A stretch of DNA of 64,000 bases from NCBI RefSeq assembly GCF_004104355.1, contig NZ_RJLM01000011.1, positions 61,969 through 125,968 of the forward strand, in the 5' to 3' direction. Position 1 is the stretch's first letter. Each line of letters starts with the position of its first letter. The DNA is from Photobacterium chitinilyticum. Its GTDB lineage: Bacteria; Pseudomonadota; Gammaproteobacteria; Enterobacterales; Vibrionaceae. The position numbers and the translations under genes were made by a program. Below the pieces are notes generated by a model, which was given only the letters and a program-made list of their open reading frames with translations, was not told the origin of the DNA and made no database searches. Shown one piece after another: positions 19,915 through 27,639 of this stretch.

Positions 19915-21258
19915 ATGTTAGATAAATTAGTTATCGCCAACCGAGGCGAAATCGCGCTACGTATTTTGCGTGCGTGTAAAGAGCTAGGGATCAAAACCGT
20001 TGCGGTTCACTCTACGGCTGACCGCGAGCTCAAACACGTTCTTCTTGCTGACGAGTCCATATGTATCGGCCCGGCCAAAGGAACCGACAGCTACCTGAAT
20101 ATTCCGCGTATTATCAGCGCAGCTGAAATTACCGGTGCAGTCGCTATCCACCCGGGATACGGTTTTCTGTCTGAAAACGCAGATTTTGCCGAGCAGGTTG
20201 AACGTTCCGGCTTTATCTTTGTTGGCCCGAAAGCGGAAACTATCCGCATAATGGGTGACAAAGTATCGGCAATCACCTCGATGAAAAAAGCGGGTGTTCC
20301 TTGCGTACCTGGCTCTGATGGCCCTCTTGATGACGACACGGTCAAGAACAAGTCTTTTGCCAAGCGCATCGGCTACCCAGTGATCATCAAGGCATCAGGC
20401 GGCGGTGGCGGCCGTGGTATGCGAGTGGTACGCACCGAAGCCGATCTGGCTGAGGCGATTGCCATGACTCGTGCAGAGGCAAAAGCCTGCTTCAACAATG
20501 ACATGGTTTATATGGAGAAATTCCTCGAGAACCCTCGTCATATCGAAGTCCAGGTTCTGGCTGACGGCCAGGGCAATGCTATCCACCTTGGCGAACGAGA
20601 CTGCTCAATGCAGCGTCGTCACCAGAAAGTTGTGGAAGAAGCACCGGCACCGGGCATCACCGAAGAAATGCGTAAGTACATCGGTGAACGCTGTACGCGT
20701 GCATGTATCGAAATCGGCTACCGCGGTGCGGGTACCTTTGAGTTCCTGTACGAAAACGGCGAGTTCTATTTCATCGAGATGAACACCCGTATTCAGGTTG
20801 AGCACCCAGTAACCGAGATGGTTACCGGTGTTGACCTAATCAAAGAGCAGCTGCGTATTGCTGCAGGCCAGCCGCTGTCATTCAGCCAGAGCGACATCCA
20901 GGTTCGCGGTCACGCTGTTGAGTGTCGTATCAACGCCGAGGATCCAGAACGCTTTCTGCCTTGCCCGGGAAAAATTGAGCGTTTCCACGCGCCAGGCGGC
21001 ATGGGTATCCGTTGGGAATCTCATATCTACACCGGCTACACCGTACCACCACACTACGATTCAATGATCGGCAAGCTAATTGCCTTCGGCGAGAACCGTG
21101 ACGTGGCGATCTCGCGTATGCGCAACGCGCTGGGCGAAGCAATCATCGACGGTATCAAGACCAACATTCCTCTGCAGCAAGAAATCATGGCAGATGAAAA
21201 CTTCCAGCATGGTGGGGCCAACATCCACTATCTCGAGAAGAAACTCGGTCTGCAGTAA
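19915..21258 (+). CDS. accC: Biotin carboxylase, acetyl-CoA carboxylase subunit
   Basis: 447 residues, standard length. ATP-grasp enzyme that carboxylates biotin on AccB with bicarbonate and ATP. Visible: N-terminal [20 protein letters not shown], glycine-rich ATP loop [29 protein letters not shown] and the active-site stretch [20 protein letters not shown] terminator follows 20 bases after the stop. Confidence 0.97.
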   Translation: MLDKLVIANRGEIALRILRACKELGIKTVAVHSTADRELKHVLLADESICIGPAKGTDSYLNIPRIISAAEITGAVAIHPGYGFLSENADFAEQVERSGFIFVGPKAETIRIMGDKVSAITSMKKAGVPCVPGSDGPLDDDTVKNKSFAKRIGYPVIIKASGGGGGRGMRVVRTEADLAEAIAMTRAEAKACFNNDMVYMEKFLENPRHIEVQVLADGQGNAIHLGERDCSMQRRHQKVVEEAPAPGITEEMRKYIGERCTRACIEIGYRGAGTFEFLYENGEFYFIEMNTRIQVEHPVTEMVTGVDLIKEQLRIAAGQPLSFSQSDIQVRGHAVECRINAEDPERFLPCPGKIERFHAPGGMGIRWESHIYTGYTVPPHYDSMIGKLIAFGENRDVAISRMRNALGEAIIDGIKTNIPLQQEIMADENFQHGGANIHYLEKKLGLQ

Positions 21259-21277
21259 TTGATGGCGATTTGATAAG

Positions 21278-21303
21278 AGGCTGCCTTCTGGCAGCCTTTT
21301 TTA
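21278..21303 (+). terminator. accBC terminator
   Basis: AGGCTGCC-TTCT-GGCAGCCT followed by TTTTTATT, directly downstream of accC. Confidence 0.9.
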
Positions 21304-21452
21304 TTGTTTTAAGATTCAATTTGATGTGATTTCTAGCACTGTTCCCTATCTTTTGCCACAATACCTCACCTTTATTTGTATGAACATTGCTCACTCTCAG
21401 TATTATCAACCTCTTTTCTGAGTCGTGTTGCTGATTGACTGGAGACTTCGGC

Positions 21453-21734
21453 ATGAAGACACTCTCTGCTCGCTATCGCCAGGCCCACAAGGAAGCCAAA
21501 TGGGCGATAGGCCTCGCTCTCGCCTATTTTGTCTGGTGGTATTGCTCGGCGTATGCATTCGCACCAAACAACGTCCACGACAGCCTACCGGAGCTGTATT
21601 GGGGCTTTCCGCTTTGGTTCTTGCTCGCTTGTATTATCGGTCCGGTGATTTTTACCCTTTTGTGTGGCCTGATGGTGAAGTATATCTACCAGGACATGTC
21701 GTTGGATATCGACGAGGATACCCCGGATGAATAG
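21453..21734 (+). CDS. yhdT: YhdT family membrane protein (DUF997)
   Basis: 93 residues from the ATG at 21453, with GGAG at 21441-21444. Two membrane helices (about 22-42 and 58-82) with the conserved WAIGLALAYFVWWYCSAYAF and GFPLWFLLACI. It always precedes panF in enterics and vibrios and overlaps it here by 8 bases; a helper role for PanF is suggested by context only. Confidence 0.88.
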   Translation: MKTLSARYRQAHKEAKWAIGLALAYFVWWYCSAYAFAPNNVHDSLPELYWGFPLWFLLACIIGPVIFTLLCGLMVKYIYQDMSLDIDEDTPDE

Positions 21735-23187
21735 TCAGCTGCTTATTCCATTGGTCCTGTATTTGGCAGCCGTTTTTGGCCTGGCCCTCTTTACCCGCCG
21801 TCATCACCAGACCGGTAAAGGGTTTCTCAATGAATACCTAGTCGGCGGTCGCAGCATGGGAGGCTTCGTGCTCGCGATGACGCTGGCAGCCACCTACGCC
21901 AGTGCCAGTTCGTTCATTGGCGGACCGGGTGCTGCCTATAAAATGGGACTGGGCTGGGTACTGCTGGCGATGATCCAGCTACCTGCCGCCTGGCTCACGC
22001 TGGGGGTCCTAGGTAAGAAATTTGCTATCGAGGCCCGCCGCCATAATGCCCTGACCCTCAATGACATCCTGTATGCCCGCTATAAAAACCGCGGTGTGGT
22101 GATCTTTGCTTCGCTGGCTCTGCTATTGGCTTTCTTTGGCACCATGGTGGTGCAGTTTGTCGGCGGTGCCCGCTTGTTACAAACGGTAACCGGGCTGTCC
22201 TACTCCCACGGCCTGATGCTGTTTGCCGTAACAGTCGGACTCTATACCACCATTGGCGGCTTCCGCGCAGTGGTGATGACTGACACCGTGCAGGGCATCA
22301 TGATGATCATCGGCACCATTGCCCTCTTGGTGGGTATTGTCCATGCCGGCGGCAGTGTCGGCGAGCTGGTAACCGAGCTGCACCATATCAACCCCGAACT
22401 AGTCACACCATTTGGCCCGGACAATTTTCTCTCTCAGCCCTTCATGCTCAGTTTCTGGGTGTTGGTCTGTTTCGGGGTCATAGGTCTGCCGCACGCGGCT
22501 GTGCGCTGTATGTCATACAAAGATAGCAACTCGCTGCACAAGGGGATGGTGATCAGCACCGCAATGGTTGCCTTCCTGATGCTGGGCATGCATCTGGCCG
22601 GTGCGCTTGGCCGTGCCATCGTACCGGATATTGCCAGTCCGGATCAGATCATGCCGACCCTGATGATGACCGTACTGCCCCCTGTCGTCGCCGGTGTCTT
22701 TTTAGCCGGTCCGATGGCCGCTATCATGTCGACCATCGATTCACAGCTGATCCAGGCTTCGGCAACGCTGCTCAAGGATCTGTACCTTAACTACATCAAC
22801 CCCAAGGCAGCCGAAGGACCTGAGGCCGAATCCCGCCTGCCTAAGCTGTCGCTATGGGTAACCGGCATTTTTTCTGCTCTGGTATTTGTTGCCGCAACCA
22901 ATCCGCCAGACATGATCATCTGGCTCAACCTGCTGGCCTTTGGCGGTATGCAGGCCGTGTTCCTGTGGCCGCTTGTCCTCGGGTTATACTGGAAAAAAGC
23001 CTCTGCAACCGGGGCATTTGCCTCTATGCTCTCCGGATTGGGATGCTACATCAGCCTGTCGCTAGCCAAACCGGACCTGGGCGGGATGCATGCCATCGTT
23101 CCGACACTGGCCCTCAGCCTGGTGACCTTTATTCTGGGTAGCCTCGCCAGGCCCGTGACGGCACCGAGCCCGCAACATCAGTTATAA
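21727..23187 (+). CDS. panF: Sodium/pantothenate symporter
   Basis: 486 residues, SLC5 family with 12-13 membrane helices. Sodium-solute symporter signatures include GGRSMGGFVLAMTLAATYASASSFIGGPGAAYKMG and GPMAAIMSTIDSQLIQASATLLKDLY. It imports pantothenate for coenzyme A synthesis. Assignment to pantothenate rests on the conserved yhdT-panF-prmA order. Confidence 0.93.
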   Translation: MNSQLLIPLVLYLAAVFGLALFTRRHHQTGKGFLNEYLVGGRSMGGFVLAMTLAATYASASSFIGGPGAAYKMGLGWVLLAMIQLPAAWLTLGVLGKKFAIEARRHNALTLNDILYARYKNRGVVIFASLALLLAFFGTMVVQFVGGARLLQTVTGLSYSHGLMLFAVTVGLYTTIGGFRAVVMTDTVQGIMMIIGTIALLVGIVHAGGSVGELVTELHHINPELVTPFGPDNFLSQPFMLSFWVLVCFGVIGLPHAAVRCMSYKDSNSLHKGMVISTAMVAFLMLGMHLAGALGRAIVPDIASPDQIMPTLMMTVLPPVVAGVFLAGPMAAIMSTIDSQLIQASATLLKDLYLNYINPKAAEGPEAESRLPKLSLWVTGIFSALVFVAATNPPDMIIWLNLLAFGGMQAVFLWPLVLGLYWKKASATGAFASMLSGLGCYISLSLAKPDLGGMHAIVPTLALSLVTFILGSLARPVTAPSPQHQL

Positions 23188-23205
23188 AACGTACCATTTA
23201 ACCGC

Positions 23206-23234
23206 AAGATAGCACTATTTGGTGCTATCTTTTG
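23206..23234 (+). terminator. panF terminator
   Basis: AAGATAGCAC (23206-23215) pairs perfectly with GTGCTATCTT (23222-23231), followed by TTT, 18 bases after panF. Confidence 0.85.
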
Positions 23235-23353
23235 GCCATATTGATCCCATAAAACACTCACCTACGGGCCCATGATTTTGATGCGGGCTGACTAAATTTT
23301 ATGCTAGACTCCGCATCCTTGAACCGTAGCCAAACATTAAAGCGAACTAACCC

Positions 23354-24238
23354 ATGCCTTGGATTCAAATTAAACTGAACGCAACAGCAGAAAATGCTGA
23401 AGCTATTGGCGATATGATGATGGAAGAAACCGGCGCTCTGTCTGTTACTTTCCTCGACGCACAAGACACGCCAGTTTTCGAGCCGCTACCAGGCGAAACC
23501 CGCCTATGGGGCGATACCGATGTGATTGGTTTGTATGACGCTGAAACTGACATGGATTTCGTACTCGGCATGCTGAAAAACAGCCCGCTGATCGCCGAAG
23601 ACTTCGCCTATAAAGTTGAGCAACTGGAAGACAAGGACTGGGAACGCGAGTGGATGGAAAACTTCCACCCCATGCGTTTCGGCCGCCGCTTGTGGATCTG
23701 CCCTAGCTGGCGTGAAGCCCCAGAGCCGGATGCCGTAAATGTACTGCTTGATCCGGGCCTGGCCTTCGGCACAGGTACCCATCCGACAACCTCTCTATGC
23801 CTGGAGTGGCTGGACGGTCAAGATCTAACCGGCAAGACCGTGGTCGATTTCGGCTGTGGCTCTGGCATCCTGGCGATTGCTGCTATCAAACTTGGCGCCG
23901 CCAAAGTAATTGGTATCGACATCGACCCGCAGGCAATTCTCGCCTCTCGCGACAATGCAGGACGTAACGGCGTTTCCGACAAACTGGAGCTGTTCCTGCC
24001 GCAAGATCAGCCTGAAGGCATCCAGGCAGACATCGTCGTTGCCAACATCCTGGCCGGTCCGTTGCGAGAGCTGTCTCCGGTCATTAAGAGCCTGGTGAAG
24101 ACTGGCGGTGATCTTGCCATCTCCGGCGTACTGGAAAGTCAGGCTGAAGACGTCGCTTCATACTATAGTGATGAACTGAGTCTAGACCCAATTGCAGCCC
24201 GTGAAGAATGGTGTCGCATTGCGGGTCGCAAGGCCTAA
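23354..24238 (+). CDS. prmA: Ribosomal protein L11 methyltransferase
   Basis: 294 residues. N-terminal substrate-recognition domain ([33 protein letters not shown]) and a class I SAM-dependent methyltransferase domain with GxGSG-type motif [20 protein letters not shown] and NILAGPL. It trimethylates L11, whose gene rplK is also in this window. The position between panF and dusB is conserved. Confidence 0.96.
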   Translation: MPWIQIKLNATAENAEAIGDMMMEETGALSVTFLDAQDTPVFEPLPGETRLWGDTDVIGLYDAETDMDFVLGMLKNSPLIAEDFAYKVEQLEDKDWEREWMENFHPMRFGRRLWICPSWREAPEPDAVNVLLDPGLAFGTGTHPTTSLCLEWLDGQDLTGKTVVDFGCGSGILAIAAIKLGAAKVIGIDIDPQAILASRDNAGRNGVSDKLELFLPQDQPEGIQADIVVANILAGPLRELSPVIKSLVKTGGDLAISGVLESQAEDVASYYSDELSLDPIAAREEWCRIAGRKA

Positions 24239-24338
24239 CCATCATTAATTCAAGACAAATTTATTGTGCAATAAATGGTCAATTGATTGAAAAACATACG
24301 TTTTTGCAAATCAAAAACTAAATGCTCAATTATTGGCC

Positions 24339-24367
24339 TTTTCAGAAAGGGAAAAAATGCGTAAAAT
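24339..24367 (+). promoter_or_regulatory. Predicted dusB-fis promoter with GC-rich discriminator
   Basis: TTTTCA (24339-24344), 17-base spacer, TAAAAT (24362-24367), followed immediately by GCGCGCCC. A GC-rich discriminator is the mark of stringently controlled promoters; the E. coli dusB-fis promoter is known to be of this type. It starts transcription about 30 bases before the TTG start of dusB. Confidence 0.55.
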
Positions 24368-24401
24368 GCGCGCCCTTACTGGCACAGTCAGGAACAGACG
24401 T

Positions 24402-25367
24402 TTGAAGATCGGTCCTTATCAACTTAAAAACCAGCTGATAGTCGCGCCAATGGCGGGTGTGACCGATCGGCCATTTCGTGAACTATGCCTGCGTTACGGT
24501 GCAGGTATGGCTGTGAGCGAGATGATGTCTTCAAATCCAGACCTATGGAAAACGTCCAAATCCCAGAACCGGATGGTTCACGAAGGTGAATCGGGGGTTC
24601 GCTCGGTTCAAATAGCCGGCGCGGATCCGACGCTGATGGCTGAAGCGGCACAATTTAGTGTTGAGAACGGTGCGCAAATCATCGACATCAATATGGGTTG
24701 TCCCGCCAAAAAGGTCAACAAGCGACTTGCTGGTTCGGCACTGCTTCAGCACCCCGAGCTAATCGAAGATATTCTTCGTACTGTGGTGGATGCTGTCGAT
24801 GTACCTGTCACGCTGAAAACGCGTACAGGCTGGGATCTTGATAACCGTAACTGTGTCAATATCGCACAACTTGCCGAGCAGTGTGGCATTCAGGCGCTGG
24901 CCCTTCACGGCCGAACCAAAGCCTGCATGTACAAAGGCGAGGCAGAATATGACTACATCAAAGCAGCGAAAAAGGCTGTTTCGATTCCGGTGATCGCTAA
25001 CGGTGATATCGATTCTCCGGAAAAGGCACGCTTCGTACTGGATTATACCGGTGCCGATGCTTTGATGATTGGCCGACCTGCACAGGGACGGCCGTGGATT
25101 TTCCAGGAAATCCACCATTACTTAACAACTGGCGAACACCTGCCGGCTCCGTCCATGGATGAGGTCGGTGGCATTATGCAGGATCATGTTCAGGAGCTTC
25201 ACCGTTTCTACGGGGAGTACCTAGGGTTACGCATTGCACGTAAACACGTGTCTTGGTACTTAAAAGAGCATGCACCTGCTGGTGATTTTCGCCGGACCTT
25301 CAACGCTATCGAAGATGCCCAACAGCAACTCGATGCGCTGCAAGGCTACTTCGAAAACGTTGCATAA
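24402..25367 (+). CDS. dusB: tRNA-dihydrouridine synthase B
   Basis: 321 residues from a TTG at 24402, preceded by AGGA at 24391-24394 region. This start gives exactly the E. coli DusB length and N-terminus pattern (KIGPYQL, then [14 protein letters not shown]). Upstream ATGs at 24333-24372 lie at or before the predicted promoter -10, so they are unlikely. FMN-binding TIM barrel; catalytic Cys in [10 protein letters not shown] (about residue 100), substrate-binding KTRTGWD and [11 protein letters not shown]. Reduces uridine in the tRNA D-loop. Operon with fis, 22 bases downstream. Confidence 0.92.
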   Translation: MKIGPYQLKNQLIVAPMAGVTDRPFRELCLRYGAGMAVSEMMSSNPDLWKTSKSQNRMVHEGESGVRSVQIAGADPTLMAEAAQFSVENGAQIIDINMGCPAKKVNKRLAGSALLQHPELIEDILRTVVDAVDVPVTLKTRTGWDLDNRNCVNIAQLAEQCGIQALALHGRTKACMYKGEAEYDYIKAAKKAVSIPVIANGDIDSPEKARFVLDYTGADALMIGRPAQGRPWIFQEIHHYLTTGEHLPAPSMDEVGGIMQDHVQELHRFYGEYLGLRIARKHVSWYLKEHAPAGDFRRTFNAIEDAQQQLDALQGYFENVA

Positions 25368-25389
25368 ATACTAGAAGAGCTTACAGAAT

Positions 25390-25686
25390 ATGTTCGAACA
25401 AAATCTGACTTCCGAAGCATTAACAGTGACAACTGTAACTTCACAGGACCAAATCACACAGAAGCCACTACGTGACTCTGTCAAAGCGTCGCTTAAAAAC
25501 TACCTTGCTCAGTTAAACGGTCAGGAAGTCGATGATCTGTACGAGCTAGTACTTGCTGAAGTTGAGCAGCCGCTACTAGACACCATCATGCAGTACACCC
25601 GCGGTAACCAGACTCGCGCAGCAACCATGATGGGTATCAACCGCGGTACGCTTCGCAAGAAGCTTAAGAAATACGGCATGAACTAA
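25390..25686 (+). CDS. fis: Nucleoid-associated protein Fis
   Basis: 98 residues, identical in plan to E. coli Fis. N-terminal beta-hairpin region, dimerisation helices ([26 protein letters not shown]) and C-terminal helix-turn-helix ([29 protein letters not shown]). DNA-bending growth-phase regulator. Its last 17 bases are the attachment site of the element that follows; integration leaves the reading frame intact, and the native fis terminator now lies 10.7 kb away at 36401. Confidence 0.98.
   Translation: MFEQNLTSEALTVTTVTSQDQITQKPLRDSVKASLKNYLAQLNGQEVDDLYELVLAEVEQPLLDTIMQYTRGNQTRAATMMGINRGTLRKKLKKYGMN
25670..25686 (+). repeat. attL: 17-bp direct repeat in the 3' end of fis
   Basis: AATACGGCATGAACTAA, including the fis stop codon, is repeated exactly at 36365-36381. 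The flanking bases differ at both ends. This defines the element's boundary and the core of its attachment site. Confidence 0.9.
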
Positions 25687-25712
25687 ACCAAACGGCTTAA
25701 GTTATTGTTTAC

Positions 25713-25747
25713 AAAGCCCTACTCATTAACTTGAGTTGGGCTTTTTT
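25713..25747 (+). terminator. Element-encoded terminator just downstream of fis
   Basis: AAAGCCC-T-ACTC, loop ATTAACTT, GAGT-T-GGGCTTTTTT: a stem followed by six T. It sits 26 bases inside attL and so supplies a new end for the dusB-fis transcript after integration. Confidence 0.85.
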
Positions 25748-25750
25748 GCT

Positions 25751-25772
25751 ATATGTACCCCTATATGTACCC
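25751..25772. repeat. Two ATATGTACCC repeats near attL, likely integrase arm sites
   Basis: ATATGTACCC occurs at 25751-25760 and 25763-25772, 12 bases apart. The same word occurs at the other end of the element (36198-36233). Short repeats next to both att sites are typical of arm-type binding sites of tyrosine integrases or of their excisionase. Confidence 0.55.
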
Positions 25773-25789
25773 TGGAGATATTTAGTAAG

Positions 25790-26662
25790 ATGGAATTTAT
25801 CATCCCCCCCAGGCAAGGCTGGCTTTATTCAATGTTTATGGACCACCTTGAATCTATTGACACACCTTCAGCCGACATTGACCGCCAGATCATCAACCTC
25901 GATGTTGCACATAAGCTCAGTGATAAGACTACCGATACAGAGAAGTTTTGGCGACTGTATGAGCGTCTGCTCTCGTCTCAGCATATCTACAAGCCAGAGG
26001 AGGTAGAGATGCACCTACTGACTCTTCTCAACGTCATAGAGACAGGCCTTGATGCCCACAAAGAAGATGATGTATGGGATAAGCTCACGTATGCAAAAAG
26101 GATGAAGCTGTTAGATAAAATAATCAGCAACTGCGAGACACAGCTCAAGTACATCCAACAAATTGAGGCTCCGTCATCGGCCCCTCTCTCACGTATTAAT
26201 GAATGCCGTAAACACCTAACGTATGGCATTCAGACGCTTGATATAAAGCAGGAATCATTATCAAAGCTAAATGAATTAGAAAATAACTTAAAATGCCTAC
26301 ACCTACCACGCCCGAAGATACCAAGGGCAGCAACCAGCACCCTTGAAGCCCTTCACACAAACCTTTGCGCATTTCGCGGCTTCCAAAGACATTTATACGA
26401 TAAGAACAGCCCAATCAATAAGTCACTAGCCATAAGCCAGGGCTTCCATAAACAGGTGACTCTCATCAGAAATATTGTCGTATGGTTTGAGTTTTGCTTT
26501 GCCTCACCGAATAAATCCTGTGTAGCCAGCCTAGCTTCTATTTACCTCGGCTACGAAGTAGAAAAAGAGCAAGTAACCGACGCACTAAAATATTGGAACG
26601 GACGAATGAGTGCAACTGACATCATATTGGGGGGGGAAGCTTTTCAACATTTCACCTCATAG
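25790..26662 (+). CDS. Uncharacterised satellite protein
   Basis: 290 residues from the ATG at 25790, with GGAGA ten bases upstream; an ATG at 25736 would place the start inside the terminator and arm repeats. I do not recognise a family. The protein is soluble, helical and rich in charged residues, with no membrane segment or signal peptide; several Leu-rich helices (about 95-160) could form coiled coil. It is the first gene inside attL, ahead of alpA, so it is in the region next to integrase when the element is circular. Base composition is close to the alpA-primase backbone rather than to the AT-rich cargo. Confidence 0.7.
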   Translation: MEFIIPPRQGWLYSMFMDHLESIDTPSADIDRQIINLDVAHKLSDKTTDTEKFWRLYERLLSSQHIYKPEEVEMHLLTLLNVIETGLDAHKEDDVWDKLTYAKRMKLLDKIISNCETQLKYIQQIEAPSSAPLSRINECRKHLTYGIQTLDIKQESLSKLNELENNLKCLHLPRPKIPRAATSTLEALHTNLCAFRGFQRHLYDKNSPINKSLAISQGFHKQVTLIRNIVVWFEFCFASPNKSCVASLASIYLGYEVEKEQVTDALKYWNGRMSATDIILGGEAFQHFTS

Positions 26663-26694
26663 TTTCCTCTTATTTCGCACACGAAAACAGAGCA

Positions 26695-26728
26695 AAATGC
26701 CCTCATTCGATAACGAACAGGGGCATTT
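26695..26728 (+). promoter_or_regulatory. Hairpin covering the alpA ribosome-binding site
   Basis: AAATGCCC (26695-26702) pairs with GGGCATTT (26721-26728), with an inner stem TTCG-ATAA-CGAA (26706-26717). The only Shine-Dalgarno-like bases of alpA (AGGGG, 26719-26723) fall in the 3' arm, and the ATG follows immediately. There is no U-run, so it is not a terminator; it could hold back alpA translation. Confidence 0.5.
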
Positions 26729-26953
26729 ATGCTTAATACTACTCCAACACCCACCGAAATTTTAAAGCAGTACGCTGAAAGCGAACGTTTCTGCCGTGAA
26801 GCAGAGCGTAAACGCATTACGACTCTTTCACGCTCACAAGCCTGGCAACTAGAAAAACAAGGGCGTTTTCCTAAACGCCGAAAAATCGGCAATACCAATG
26901 TATGGCTGCTCTCTGACCTTCTCTACTGGATAGCACAACAGGAGGAGGTATGA
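26729..26953 (+). CDS. alpA: AlpA-family regulator / excisionase
   Basis: 74 residues. The C-terminal half (LSRSQAWQLEKQGRFPKRRKIGNTNVWLLSDLLYWI) is the winged-helix fold of AlpA/MerR-like excisionases: a helix-turn-helix, the FPKRRKIG hinge and a DLxxWI helix. AlpA is a core protein of P4, PICI and PICMI satellites, where it turns on excision and replication genes. The start lies right behind a hairpin that includes its ribosome-binding site. It overlaps the next small gene by 4 bases (ATGA). Confidence 0.88.
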   Translation: MLNTTPTPTEILKQYAESERFCREAERKRITTLSRSQAWQLEKQGRFPKRRKIGNTNVWLLSDLLYWIAQQEEV

Positions 26954-27066
26954 ATCATCACGTCAAAACAACAAAGTTGCCAGTTCTACCACTCGTCATA
27001 CGAGGCAACACCTGTACACAGATTAATTCAGAAGGGACTCAGGAGGTGCATTATGCTACGAATTAA
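26950..27066 (+). CDS. 38-residue small protein between alpA and the next gene
   Basis: ATG at 26950 overlaps the alpA stop as ATGA and is preceded by AGGAGGAGGT, a very strong ribosome-binding site. The frame runs 38 codons to TAA at 27064 and overlaps the next gene start (27053) by 14 bases. Sequence begins MNHHVKTTKLPVLPLVIRG and includes one Cys; no family is recognised. The coupling on both sides and the strong site argue for real translation; it may alternatively only couple its neighbours. Confidence 0.55.
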   Translation: MNHHVKTTKLPVLPLVIRGNTCTQINSEGTQEVHYATN

Positions 27067-27637
27067 AGATGTTTTTTCGCCGGAATTGGCTCTTCAAAAG
27101 CTATACGAAACCTTCCAGCATGTACCGGAGGTTCTTTCAGCAATAATGCTCCTTACAGCGAAAGAGGCTCAGTTCCTTGCGGTTCTGGTTGACGGTAAAA
27201 CCATTTCCAACGGTGATTATGATGTAGGGGCTGATTTTGTCGCACCTCGCGTAGACGGCACAGTAGGCGAACTTCGCCGTAAGCATTACTTCCCGATATG
27301 GGATGAGAGTATCCGTGTAACATCTGACTCTGGCCGAAGCACCAGGGTCAAACGTTATTACATCCATGAAGAGCAATTACAGCACCTGCTCACTGACCCT
27401 GCCGCTGTTTTCAACAAAATAAAGCGATCGTCCTGGGCTCGCAGGACAACGCGAGAAACTCACGATATTGACAACTTACTTAAACGTCGTGGAATTGACG
27501 GTGCATTAAAACGAATTTTGCACCAACACTACCAGCATAAAGCTATCTCACCTAAGCAGTGGAAAGTGATTGAAGATGATTTTCTACATCACTGCACAAC
27601 GCTCGATGCTGCAAATGACGAGGACGGGGGTGAATAA
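27053..27637 (+). CDS. Satellite protein with winged-helix-like N-terminal half
   Basis: 194 residues, start behind AGGAGG at 27041-27046. Residues about 35-95 (LTAKEAQFLAVLVDGKTISNG ... GTVGELRRKHYFPIWDE) look like a helix-turn-helix / winged-helix of the type that picks between gene versions; the C-terminal half is basic and helical (KIKRSSWARRTTRETHDIDNLLKRRG). No closer family recognised. It abuts the primase gene with 2 bases between stop and ATG, so a role in replication or its control is inferred from position. Confidence 0.65.
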   Translation: MLRIKDVFSPELALQKLYETFQHVPEVLSAIMLLTAKEAQFLAVLVDGKTISNGDYDVGADFVAPRVDGTVGELRRKHYFPIWDESIRVTSDSGRSTRVKRYYIHEEQLQHLLTDPAAVFNKIKRSSWARRTTRETHDIDNLLKRRGIDGALKRILHQHYQHKAISPKQWKVIEDDFLHHCTTLDAANDEDGGE

Positions 27638-27639
27638 TA

